Below, in pieces: positions 1 to 12,000 of a stretch of 64,000 nucleotides of DNA. Made by a program: the position numbers and the translations under genes. The notes below the pieces were generated by a model, which was not told where the DNA came from, made no database searches, and saw only the letters and a program-made list of their open reading frames with translations. The number at the start of each line of letters is the position of its first letter. Position 1 is the first letter of the stretch. Source of the DNA: Priapulus caudatus (lineage: Eukaryota > Priapulida > Priapulimorpha > Priapulimorphida > Priapulidae); the NCBI RefSeq assembly GCF_000485595.1, contig NW_014577084.1, positions 479,124 to 543,123 on the forward strand, in the 5' to 3' direction.

Positions 1-620
1 TGCCGGTCAGTGTTACAGGTAAATCCACATTGGAGCATGGGTTGTTCTGAGAGCATGTCTTGGCATAACCTTCATCACTGGGATGCTTCCAGAAGGGGTG
101 GCACCACCAGGGCACACCTGTTCATCAGCTCCGTGTTTTTCACCGGGACGTTGGAATGGATCAACGGGAGTAGAACCTTTTAAAGATGAGAATAATATGT
201 GTCGCATCGGGTGTAATGCAGTAATTGGTTAGAAGTAAACTATACTTCGTATTTACACTCGCAGCTTTGCACGTCTACACAATTAGAACGCAAACCAGCG
301 AGGCATACATAAATTAGACACTTACTACGTTTCTCATACCTCCAGCCATTGTGTTTGCGCGAGTCCTCGATCGTTATCAAAAGCTGTTTTCGTTGGCCAC
401 TTGGCTAACACGACCTATAAAATGAACTGTTCACATCTATTCTCATCGTTCTATAATAGGAAGTATTCTCCTGAAGAACGCTCGGCAAGGTCCCAGTCAC
501 GCGTGCGTAAANACTGGAAGATCGCCCAGTGATGAAGGTTCTGGCCCAAGACATGCTCTCAGAAGCAACCCATTCCAACGTGGATTGTCCATGTAACCTG
601 ACCGGGCAGATGTGCCCAGC
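1..620. other. Low-quality, partly inverted copy of the lustrin-Kunitz exons
   Basis: Bases 1-180 and 330-515 copy the lustrin and Kunitz exons of 2.98-3.40 kb on the minus strand, but with many single-base insertions and one N (512). Bases 528-612 are the reverse complement of about 1-85. Real exons would not carry this density of one-base gains in coding sequence. It looks like a contig end built from poor or chimeric reads. Confidence 0.75.
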
Positions 621-2977
621 CTGTCTTGCTTGCGATCGTTTATGACAGTCACACAAGATTCAGCGACGCCAGAGCGCTCTCTTGCGCACAGCGCACCAAT
701 ACACTATAGTAATAGAGGCACAGCACAGGGCGTTACTGTGGACAGACTAGACAATAGTAGCTGGGCGTCAAGGTAGCTTCACGACGCCCTATCTTACGAC
801 TGTCGAACCCACGTGATCTAGCGAACCTTTGCCAACGGACATAGCTTACCCATACAATTGTAAAATGTTCCCTGCATTTAAAATGCTGAGAAATTACGCA
901 GGTTACATCGCAGAACTCCCGAACACGCGCCGTAGTCACAATAGCTATAATGTAACAAACACGCGTGTGCGAGTGCCTGCCTCCGATATTCCATTTCGAG
1001 CCCGCTAAGCTAAAGCCAAGCATAAAGCGCAGCCGGCTGAAAGGTGCGATATGATATTGGTTTACTGAGCCTATCCTAATTTAACCTATATTTCAAATCT
1101 TAATTTAGGGTCAGGGTTAGGGTTAGGGTAGGGCAGGTGTTAGGGTAGGTAGGGTTCAGGGTTAGGGCACTTTTTCCCGGGTTTTGCCATCATTCTTTTA
1201 ATCATATCGTAACAATATATTAAAATTAGAAGTGCCAGTAAACACGGTACTACTGACTCGCACCTTTCAGCCGGCGTGCGCATAAAGCGCGCGGGCGTCA
1301 CACACACACAGCTCGTTCATTGTGGCTAAAAAATCTGAGTAGCAGCCGGTTGGGATTTCCGGAATCTATTAAATGTTAAGAAAAAACCTTAATGTTCAAC
1401 TGAATGACGGCACTCGGTTCAACTTTCGACAGCGGAGTGAAAATGCCGAAAATTTCCATCTTCGATGCGAACTGATCGGCCGGGCATTTCATTATTTACG
1501 AAAAGTAAACAGGCTGGCGAAAGACAGGTAGGTAGATAACTGTTACGCGGTCGTACGGGCGCCCCATTCATGTCCATCCAACGAGAAGGCGGGCTTATTC
1601 TGATTACGGAGATGCGAAAGATGCGATCTGAGCGAACGCGTAGATCGCAAGTGCGGCCTTACACAGCGTTCCTTTTCGTAAATTTGTTGCAAACTATCGT
1701 AGGAAACCGTGTCTCCAACTAGGGCAGAATGCCCTAGTTTTCTGACCGAAAATTGAAAGATGCTGAGATCGGCGATTTGGGCCCATGGTCCGCCCATATT
1801 TAAAAATATCAAAGACTGGTGCCGCGTAGGCTGTGCTTGGAAGACCAAATGTTGTCAATCCTCGCGCGCCTCGGCGCATCATGGCCGCATTCACGTCTAG
1901 TCCCTATCTACCTATTATCCATGGAAACTTTTCAGAGCGTTTGATTGTGCCCCGTACGTGTGTAGTGACCCATACTTGCCCCTTGAAACACTTGATGGCC
2001 GTCCCTTTTCAGCGATATTCATCTATCCAGAATCCATCGGCATCAACCCTGTCCACAGCTGTCATCTGCCGGCTGAATGTAATTGCTACGGCTGGTCATA
2101 AATAGCATTTACACCTCGTTACACTTAGCGTACATCAGGTCCCCGGTTTGTTTGATCTACGTAAGCTTAGTGACGGTCATGCAGTACGCAGCGGCTCGCG
2201 GGTTTGCTGAAATGCGATGGTTACCCGTCGTACATTTGCTCTCTAATTTCTTAATGAAGTTTCACATAAGAACATTTACCCGCCACCCAAGTTTAAGTAT
2301 ATTACGGTATTTCATCGTGGATATGGTCGCAGTAAGTACTAACAGTAGCTGTTCACATACGTTCACCGGCCTTTTAGTTGCATCAGAGGCGGTCCGATCA
2401 TTGTGAAAGTACAAAAGATGTGTCTGATTCTACTCCGTCATTCTGCCACAGGTAGCGCACAATAACATAAATGGATATTTTGTGTGATTACAACTCGGAA
2501 TAATTTTATACTAGTTTTAATGGTAACACATAAAAAAGCGGACTTTTATAAGTTAGTCGTTGATATTCCATAAATTTACAATCTGAACATACGATGTAAA
2601 TTTAGGCAGTTTCTTTCTCTTTTTTCGATACAAAATTGTATCGATTATATATATATATAGGCCTATATATGTATATATATCTAGGATATAATTTTGTCTA
2701 ATATTGTATGTAATTTTTTACAATATGGCCGCGCTGATGTCATCAAAAGGTTAGAACGAATAAACGAGAACACTATATTATGTAGTGGTAAGAAACATAA
2801 AGTAAGCAGAACACCTAGAACCTTATTGAAACCTGTGACTGCTTGTGTATACGAAGAGCCCACATATAAAAATGTCGTGATTCCTGTAAAACCCCATCCT
2901 TCAACGTCCTAGGGAGATCTTAGGAGAGAGAGAGAGAGAGAGCAGATTAGCGCGCCCGTCAGGACTGATCGTCTCAC
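621..2977. other. No gene recognised
   Basis: Apart from the inverted-repeat element at 1029-1279 and AT-rich repeats near 2646-2690, this stretch holds only short open frames on both strands that match nothing I know. Its link to the exons on its right is doubtful. Confidence 0.5.
1020..1288. mobile_element. Small inverted-repeat element with TTAGGG core, copy 1
   Basis: Termini GCAGCCGGCTGAAAGG (1029) and CCTTTCAGCCGGCGTGC (to 1279) are inverted. A 9-bp direct repeat GCATAAAGC flanks them (1020-1028, 1280-1288). Inside are imperfect GGGTTA repeats (1109-1170). The 9-bp target duplication points to the Mutator-like (MULE) group, but there is no transposase. Confidence 0.8.
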
Positions 2978-3059
2978 AGAGGGGTGGCACCACCAGGGCA
3001 CACCTGTTCATCAGCTCGTGTTTTCACCGGACGTTGGAATGGATCAACGGGAGTAGAAC
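2978..3059 (-). pseudogene. Truncated lustrin-type exon
   Basis: Starts TTAAAAG|GTTCTACTCC in phase 1 and encodes the lead and [10 protein letters not shown], then meets an in-frame TGA at once. The homology to the lustrin copies at 4.1 kb and 0.1 kb stops at this point, next to a short GA repeat. This looks like a breakpoint or misjoin rather than a natural protein end. Confidence 0.65.
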
Positions 3060-6000
3060 CTTTTAAAGATGAGAATAATTTTTGTTGTATCAGGTTAATG
3101 CAGTATTGTTAGCAGTAAACGATACTGTGTGTTTACACTCGCACTTTCACGTCTACAAAATTAAGAGCAAACGCGCGTGCATACATAAATTAGACACTGT
3201 TACTACTGTTCTCATACCTCCACATTGTGTTTCGCAGTCCTCGATCGTATCAAAGCTGTTTTCGTTGCCCTGGCAACCACCATAAATGAACTGTTCACAA
3301 CTACTTTTCTCGGCATTATAGAAGTATTTCCTGAAGAAACCTCGGCAAGGTCCAGTCACGCTCGGCAAACTGCAATATCCTGGTTTCACACTCTTACCCT
3401 GGTCTATAAAGAAAGCAAAGACGTCTCGTCTAGTTTCACTTCCACTGCCAATTGTTACTAAGTTTTGTTATTGGTATAAAGACACATGAAATATATTTCA
3501 TTTATATATTTAGACATTGATTTCTCCTGTTCCCATACCTCCACATTGGGTTTCGCAATCCTCGATCGTATCAAAGCTGTTTTCGTTGCCCTGGCAACCA
3601 CCATAAATGAACTCTTCACATCTACTTCGCTCAGAATTATAGAAATATTTCTTGAAGAAACCTTGGCAAGGTCCAGTCACGCTCGGCAAACTGCAATGTC
3701 CTGGTTTCACACTCTTACTCTGATCTATACAGAAAGCAAAGACGTCTCGGCTAGTTTCACTTCCACTGCCAATTGTTACTAAGTTTTGTTATTGGTATAA
3801 AGACACATGAAATATATTGCATTTGTAAGTTTAGACGAAAATATAAAGCTTAATGGATTGACTGATTCCTCATTGTCAGACTATTACTAGCGTATTTATT
3901 CAAAGGAAATCGTGGCAATTTCAGTAAGAACATTCATGGCCATGTTATATACCTCCATCGACGAGTCTAATCCCCTGCGCTCCTGATCTGGGCTGTCTTA
4001 GAGAACAACAGACTGCTGGAGCATCTGCGCGGTCAGTATTGCAGGTAAATCGAGCAGGACATGGGCTATTCTGAGAACATGTCATGGCGTAGCCTGCATC
4101 CCGTGAGTCTTCCAGGGGTGTGGTGCCCCCCGGGCAGACCTGGGCATCTGCTCTGGTTTTGACTGGCTGTTCGAATGGTCGCTGACCGGGTGCAAATCCT
4201 AACAAGTATAAATAATTGGGTTTCGCAATCCTCGATCGTATCAAAGCTGTTTTCGTTGCCCTGGCAACCACCGTAAGTGAACTGTTCACATCTACTTCTC
4301 TCTTCATTATAGAAGTATTTTCTGAAGAAACCTCGGCAAGGTCCAGCCACGCTCGGCAAACTGCAATGTCCTGGTTTCACATCTTGTCCTTTTATTTCTG
4401 CTATTAATGTTAGGACAATAATTCGTTTTTTTAAAGTTAAAGTTTATAAAATAGCAAGGTGATATACGTTTGTGGAACTATTGTTATTTTTAGCTTATAT
4501 CGTAATATACCCTAAATAGCAAGTTCAATATATCTTCTTCCCTGCTGCCCGTATGATTGATAGTAAAGCTATCATAGTGGTCATGTTATCTGCATCGTAC
4601 ATAAGTGAGCCTGTCAGTGTGGATGATTACCATCATTACGCAGTGGTTCCCTTTCAATCAGAGGTGGCAATGTCGGTTCCTCGGGGCAGCATACAGCACC
4701 GGCATCAGCGATCTCCGTGAAACACGTATACTTGGCCGGACATGGTGACTCTGACCAGCACGCTCGGTTCTTGAAGGGATTTTCAGGATCACGTAGTGCT
4801 TCTCCTCCTCGGCAGGGATTGAATGGAGGTGGTATCTCTGCAAAGACATTTGTTGCAAAATTGTTACTAGGTTAAACTGTTACAGACCACGTTATTATAA
4901 GTTATATAAACACGTCTTACTATTATATGAATCTAATATTCAGTGATCAAACTACAAAATGTTATAACGAAATGTTTACTGATATACATATATAGATACA
5001 CATACTCTTGTGTTTGCGATCAATTATAGTCTTCCGTATTCAAACAAATATTTCTTTTGCCAACATTCGTTTGCCTTTACACTACTTTGCTTTTAGGTTC
5101 GTTCAGGGTATTTGACCTCGCTCCTCCTCTGACCCGCGTACATTCATTTGTTCGTTTGTTCCACAGTTCTTTCATCCATTAAATTTTCGTTCACCTGTCC
5201 GCCCATGCGGTCACCGTTTCATATACAAATTCAAGTGTAAAAGACATACGATGTAAGATATAAGATCGAATACCAACCTAAACATGCACAGTTAAACGAA
5301 TACTATTATCTTACCTGACTGTTTGATGGCTGGGTAGCACATTCTCGCCACCCTGCATGCTCCTGCTGCTCGACAACATTTCTCACTCTTTCTGCAGTCT
5401 GTATCGTCTTTGCATACCTTTACAAGCGGCTCAGGCAAGGGACAGTCGAAATACACTGACAGGTCTGGGCAAACCAGGGGGTCATCTAGTCTGGCATCCA
5501 AGGGCTGGGAATACAACAGAATATCTGTAGGAATCTGCGAAACATCACGTTTTTAAATCGATCTTCCGAGGCGTGTGGTTAGTGACACTGAGAGGGTCTT
5601 AACCCTACCAGGCGGTGTGACTAACGTCACTACACACAATAGGGGTAGTGACACAAGATAGTATGTATTATTTTTAATTTTTTACTTTTAATTTTTTATA
5701 TTTAACGTCTTTTATATTTTGATTTCTTATTTATTTTTACTGTTTGGATGGGATGGGATGGGATGGCATGCGATGGCATGCGATGGCATGGGATGGGATG
5801 GGATGGCATGCGATGGCATGGGATGGGATGCATGGGATGGGATGGGATGGGATGCGTGCGATGGCATGGCATGGCATGGCATGTCATGGGATGGCATGAG
5901 ATGGATGCGGTGCGATGGGGATGGGATGGGATGGATGGACATGGATGCATAGATGGATGCATGAATGGGATAGATAGTTAGATTTTTAGCTCACCTTGAC

Positions 6001-9000
6001 ATCGTCAAGCTGAGCTATTGCCATGGGTCGTCGTCCTCGTACGTCCGTCCGTCCGTCCGTCAACATTTCGCCTTCGGTCAACGATAACTCAGAAACTGTT
6101 TGGCCCACATGTTTGAAATTGGTATAGTTGTTACTGCTATGCTCCCATATTAAACGTCCTATTTTGAAGCACGCCAGTCGACGTACTTTCGAGCCATGGC
6201 AATTTTTTGGCAAAAATGGGAATTGCCATTAGTCAGTTCAGGTTCAACGGATTTTGCTCATTTTTGGTATTGAATGAATAAGGGCTAGGGGTTTTATATT
6301 TAAAAAAATTATGCAAATTAGGTAAGGTTTGGCAATTATATAGCATATTATATAGACACAAACAGTCTGTGTGTCACACTCGTCTGGTTCTTTTACAAAT
6401 ATTTCATTGACAATATCTTAATGCAAAATTGGTATTTCGTCTCACCCTGCCGATAAAACGTCTATATTAGAGTAAAGATTTACAAACATGGCGAACGCAG
6501 CATAACTATTTATTTCAACGCAGTGGCTGGAGGTACGCCAGCCGTCGGTCGTTCAAGCCCTTTTTTGCGTTAGGGTAGCGGTTAGGGTTAGGTTTAGCGT
6601 TTAGGTTGTTAGGTTTAGGGTTAGGGTTGGTTCTTGCCTCATCTAAACTCTCAAATCGTGTATATTTATTTCGTTATTTCAAATCTGGCGCCACCGCCGC
6701 CATTCTTGTCTCGTTAAGTATGAAAGCCAATGGACTGCGCTACCGTAGCCTCGAGACATTAAGATACGGCTGCGTACCCGTAGCCACTGCTTATTTCAAA
6801 CGCCATCGCTACAAAGCGGGTTATAGCGCATCTACAGTCACAAATTGTGATTCATTTTGGTTTATAAATTATTATTGCGATATACAGTGGCAATCGTTTC
6901 TATAATGTACGCTCGATGGTTGCTTAATTAAACTGACCTCTTTCTACTCACTCATTTGTGTCCTTTTGTGGTGAGCTACAAGTGTCATTGACACTTTCAA
7001 TTTTGGGTATTTTCCTTTCAACCAAGGCGCCGTCACTAACTGACCAGAGTAACGCCACTGATTTCCCCGGGCAACGCCGGGTATCCCGCTAGTACATTTA
7101 TATTTGCTCTCACGAGCAGTTTGATATGAAAATCACATTTCAGCGTTTTGTTTAAGACTTATTATGACATTGTCTTTCCGAATTTTCTTTATGGTGCAGC
7201 ATAGGAAAAAATGTGCGTTTGCTCGTGGTTAGTATCTGCCAAACGGAATATAGTTGGGATATGTATTAGTTGGTTGACATTATACGTTCAACGTTATCAC
7301 CACGTATTTGCGATTAGGTTGACGTGGAATATGTCTTCACCAATGTTTCACGAGGCGTCTAATCTTACCGGATTTCTTTATACACGAGTCTGTGTTTGCA
7401 CATTTCCAGTATCTCTCAAGCGAAATATTTGTGGTTGACATTATTCATGTAAAGTTGTCAACATATACTAAGTTGTTATCCCCGAACGCAGTTCGGGGGG
7501 TGATACTATGGGTTTGACATCTCGCGCCCGCCCCACCGCCGCCGCACGAGATTTCCTTGTGAGCGCTCTGCCGGCCTGCAGTTCTTCTCGGATCATCTTC
7601 AAATTTCGCCATGAAGGGCGTTGAGCTTGTAAAGCGAAACCGCCAATCGTCTTTGGTGTGGGCGGAGTCATCGGCCATGCGCCGTAACAACATTTTTTTT
7701 GTCCCCACAATATTCTAGAACGCTGTAACTTCTGAAAAGTTTGTTAACCGATTGCTCATGAAATTTGGCACACAGGAACCAATCACTATACACTTACTAT
7801 ATATATATAATATTATAATATATATAGATATATAGGACATATTATATCGGCCCTGTTGTGCCCAAATTCCATTGACAATCGGTTAAAAACAGCACCAAGG
7901 TTACAGCGCTTCTACAAAATATTTCCACAAAAATGTGTCGTTATATGCAACGATGACTCGCCCCACACCAAAAACGGCATTGGGCGTCTTTGCTTTAGCG
8001 CGAGAGAGCGGCACCTTGCCCTAACTTGGGCGACGAAGGTGTGCACCAGTACCAAAACCAGCTCACTGCGACCTTCATTTCACCTTTTTTTCTTGACTCG
8101 TTGATCATATTTCCCTTCACCTCCTGTTAACTCTTGTCCCCTAATTCCACCTGAGCGCTACCAAACTTGGTTTTCTATACTTACACATCTTGGGGCAGAG
8201 AAGGTGTGCAGAGTTACCAAAACCAGGTCACTGCGACCTTTATTTCACCTTTGACTATGACCTTGCATCAACTATCCCTTTCGCTCTCTAACTCCGACCC
8301 GCTAAGTTGACCTAGCGCGACCCAACTTGCTATGCTTACACATCTTGGAAAGAAGGTCTGTCGCATACCAAAACCACCACTGCCCTTGACCTTAGTTTCA
8401 CCTTGACCGTCGACTTACATTTCCTCTTCGGCCTCCTAGGGTAACCAGATTCCATATACTTGCACATCTGAGGCAGACCAGTTGTCTAACAAACCTTTGT
8501 CTTTGTGACTTATTTAGCTTTACCTGCCTTCTACGTCCTTACAGAGATATTCCATTCATACTAGATCACGGGGGATACATGTAGTTGGCGACAACAGCTC
8601 TAGTTACTAGTAGATTGATATCAAAAATGTATATCTTACATTTTTCGGGTTAATAAGGCACGAAGGGTCGTTGTCGTATAGGGTACTACATATATGTACC
8701 CGAGGTAACTATCTGATATGGTTAGGGTTAGGGTTAGGGTTAGGGACCTTAGGGTACCCTATACGACAACGGCCCCTTCAGCGTTAATAAGTGTAAAGCA
8801 TCAATTTGTTCTGAATTTTCCTGTACACGGATGTAAATACACACGGTGTTCCCGGATGTGTACCGTTTACCAATAGAAATGTTTGCTTGAAATTACACGT
8901 TTTACACAGAGAGCCAATAGTCTCTAGTAACCTAATATCAAAAATGTCTGTCCCGGTGTTTCACTTTAATAGTTCCAAGATATACCCATATATTGCCTAA

Positions 9001-12000
9001 CCCTATAGGCCTTCATATAGGTATAATAGGCTTTCCCTGATGCCCATATATTGCCGAACCCTATAGCCTTCATATAGGTATAATAGGCCTTCCCTGATGC
9101 CCATATATTGCCGAACAAGGTCCGGCCTGCGTAGGACATGCCAAGTATTTCACTAAAAAGTTATAATTTGGGTAAAAAAAAATCCCGTTAAAGTAACGAG
9201 TATATAGGCCTATACACGTCTATTTTAGTGTATCACTTCAGTAATTATAGGGCACGCAATCTTCTAGGGCAGAATATCCGTGTTCCCGCATTTTCAGTGT
9301 GTGAAATAAAAATGTTAACAAATGTAATTTGTTGAAATCACACATTACACACACATTTGAAATAGAAAGCGCATATTATAGATTAGTTTGCTGTAAAACA
9401 TGACTGTCCAAAATATCAGTTTAATAATAAGTAAATGCGTAATTTCCCCAAAGTTCCATATTTGAGCAAATCTTGTTTTTTTCCATATAATGTATCTCGT
9501 ATGCGAAATATTAGTTGTTTGACATTGTATATCTAAAGTGAGAGCACTTACTTTTAAACAGTTTATAATGAAAAATATCTATCCGTGGCTGTAGGCTATG
9601 GGAGGTAAAAGTACAGCTACAAACGTTCTTCATTCATTATGAGGCGAGAAATCAATGGTGATTAATTAATATGATTAGGGAGGCAATCTCAAGGGATAGC
9701 TAATCTTCAATTTCGGTGATAAATTTTAATGCCATCTATATATATAGTTGTTTAGCCGAATTAGTTCGTACTCGCATAACTAGAGAACTCCGCAGCCTAG
9801 AGGAAAACTAAAGATATTTTCAGAATCAGCACGTCTGGGAGGTGGTTCTGGCTGAAACAAATATTTAAAAAAGTTAAAAATTCATAAAAATCCTATTCAT
9901 CAATAGATGGCGGTGCGCACAGATTAACATCACGTACGTGTGAATCCATGGGGTATACAATTAACGGTGCAGTGGCCTGATCGTTAGAACATCCGTCTCC
10001 TACACCGGGATTCCGAGAACTTATTTTCCCCTCTAGTATTTATTATTTATAATTTTTTACTTTTTATTTTTTATATTTAATGTCTTTTATCTTTTGATTT
10101 CTTATTATTTTTTACTGTTTGGGATGGGATGGCATGGGATGGATAGGGATGGCATGGGGCATTGGGATGGGATGCGGTGGATGGGATGGCATGGCATGGC
10201 AAGGGATGGCATGGCATGGCAAGGGATGGCATGAGATAGGATTGGATGGGATGGGATGGGATATGGGATGGATGGATGGATGCATGGATAGATAGATAGA
10301 TTTTTTTGGTATTTTCCTTTTTGAACCAAGCGGTCACCAACTGAGTAACGCCACTGATTTCCTCGGGCAACGCCGGGTATCCCGCTAGTTTTAAATAAAG
10401 TTATAAATGCAGTATTTAAAATCCGCGTTCTGAATAAATTCGCCATTCCGCGACGGATGAAACGTGGGTTATGTTACTAATACAGGTTACTATGTACGCG
10501 ATTTTAGGTCTACTAAGCACATTACCGTACAAAAGACATTGCGGTGAATTTAAGGAAGAGCGCGCTTATAATCTATATTCCCAGTATTATAAAATACAAG
10601 TTCGGGTTGGTGATCTAGTACGCTAATTCAACCTATATTCGTGAATGAGCAATTATTTCTGGAAAGGGTTTGAACTAACTAAGTGCGAGAATAAGTATCA
10701 AGTCTTTAAAAAATAAATAAATAAATGAAAAAATAAATAAATAAATATAGTAGGTAATACAGTAATGAGATTTTTATTCATTGTTAGATTCAAAATAACT
10801 CTCCACTGAATGTGTGTAAACAAAAGAAATTCAAAGTAATTTTCAAAACGAAGAGTTAATAGAAGTTTACACTATCATCTAATTTCATTAAGATCATTAT
10901 TGTTACCTCTATTGCATGCAACGTTACGCTTGTTCCACTTGCCAATTGTTACGTAATAGAAAGTTTCCACAAGAACACAGCCACCAAACTACAAAATATA
11001 GACGTTTACTCGAACTCACAGGTCGCCTTGTTATTTCTAGATGAATTGGTGATAGTCAGAAACTAGTGCAAGGATAGCCACATCCAAAACTCAAAAAGTC
11101 ACATACTATAGTATAAAAATAAGGCATGCATTAAATGTTTCACTCTATTTTAAGATCATATTTGTTTCGCATTTCTATTTTAACGCACGTGTCGAGAGAG
11201 TGAACTGTGGAAATCAAGACCAAATTATCATCATTGTATAATCATCATTGTAGTCCATTTGTTTAGTTGGTGGGCGTTCATGTTGGCATACGTTTAATTC
11301 GATGCCGACTTGCCTTATTCATACCTTAAAGGCGTCAACGTTAATCGTAATGCGCAATACTCGTGTGTTAGTGTAAAGCAAGCATCTCTACAAGCGCGTA
11401 AAAAAGCTTTACGACAGGCTCCTGATATGATGAATCTTAATTCAAGTATTGTGCGTTAATTTTTGGGGAAGGAAAAGGCGCCTTTCTCCTCCAAAGCCAC
11501 TTATTATCACAGTCATATGGAAATAGGCTCTTTAGTGACCTCGCCGAGACCTGATTATAGTGTGATTTTTACGCATCATTTACACGGGTGTCAGCACATT
11601 ATTGGCGCAAGAGAATGCTCGGTGTGTCTCCGCGAGGCTGGAAAAATTTTATTAGCAATTTTATCCAGGCACGCTTCTATAGCTTAGCTCTCTATCAAGC
11701 AGATATCAATAGCACCTACGGCTCCCTAAAAGAAACACCCGACTATATGGATTATAGCAATGGGGGCGTAGTTAACGCCATCATTCATGATTATCGTCAT
11801 CGTCATCATCATCATCGTCGTCGCCGTCATCATCATCATCATCATCATTAATAGCCAGCTGCGCGGTCTTCTCTCCCATGCACTTGGGCGCATGTTTGGG
11901 CGCGCGCGTGCGTGCATGCGCGCGCGATAAGATATGCCTAAGCGCTTTATGCTCATTAATATCCACCTCGCGGTCTTCTCTCCATGCACTTGTCCTTCGC

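Larger units (their letters stand above)
5660..7093 (+). mobile_element. Helitron-like element with GATGG minisatellite, copy 1
   Basis: An AT-rich lead (TTTTTACTTTTAATTTTTTA, then TTACTGTTTGG) is followed by a GATGG array (5747-5980). The far end, GCAACGCCGGGTATCCCG then CTAG|T, has the hairpin-plus-CTAG form of a Helitron 3' terminus. The same lead and end bracket the copy at 10.03-10.39 kb. Copy 1 also holds unrelated repeats, including a GTCCGTCC-type dispersed repeat at 6.0-6.3 kb. Confidence 0.6.

Noticed and set aside
1109-1170. TTAGGG repeats as a real telomere end
   Set aside because: The repeats are short and imperfect and lie inside an inverted-repeat element with target duplications, as do those at 6.6 and 8.7 kb.
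1833-2406. Two overlapping plus-strand open frames of 90 and 107 codons
   Set aside because: No known domain, no splice or promoter support, and they lie in the doubtful left end of the window.
5505-5514. Start of a separate WAP protein at MYSQP
   Set aside because: The Met lies in the intron just before a good acceptor; the sister exon at 15.8 kb has the same arrangement and joins an upstream Kunitz exon.
5702-5981. Open frames rich in Met, Gly, His and Pro
   Set aside because: Produced by the GATGG pentamer array in both directions.
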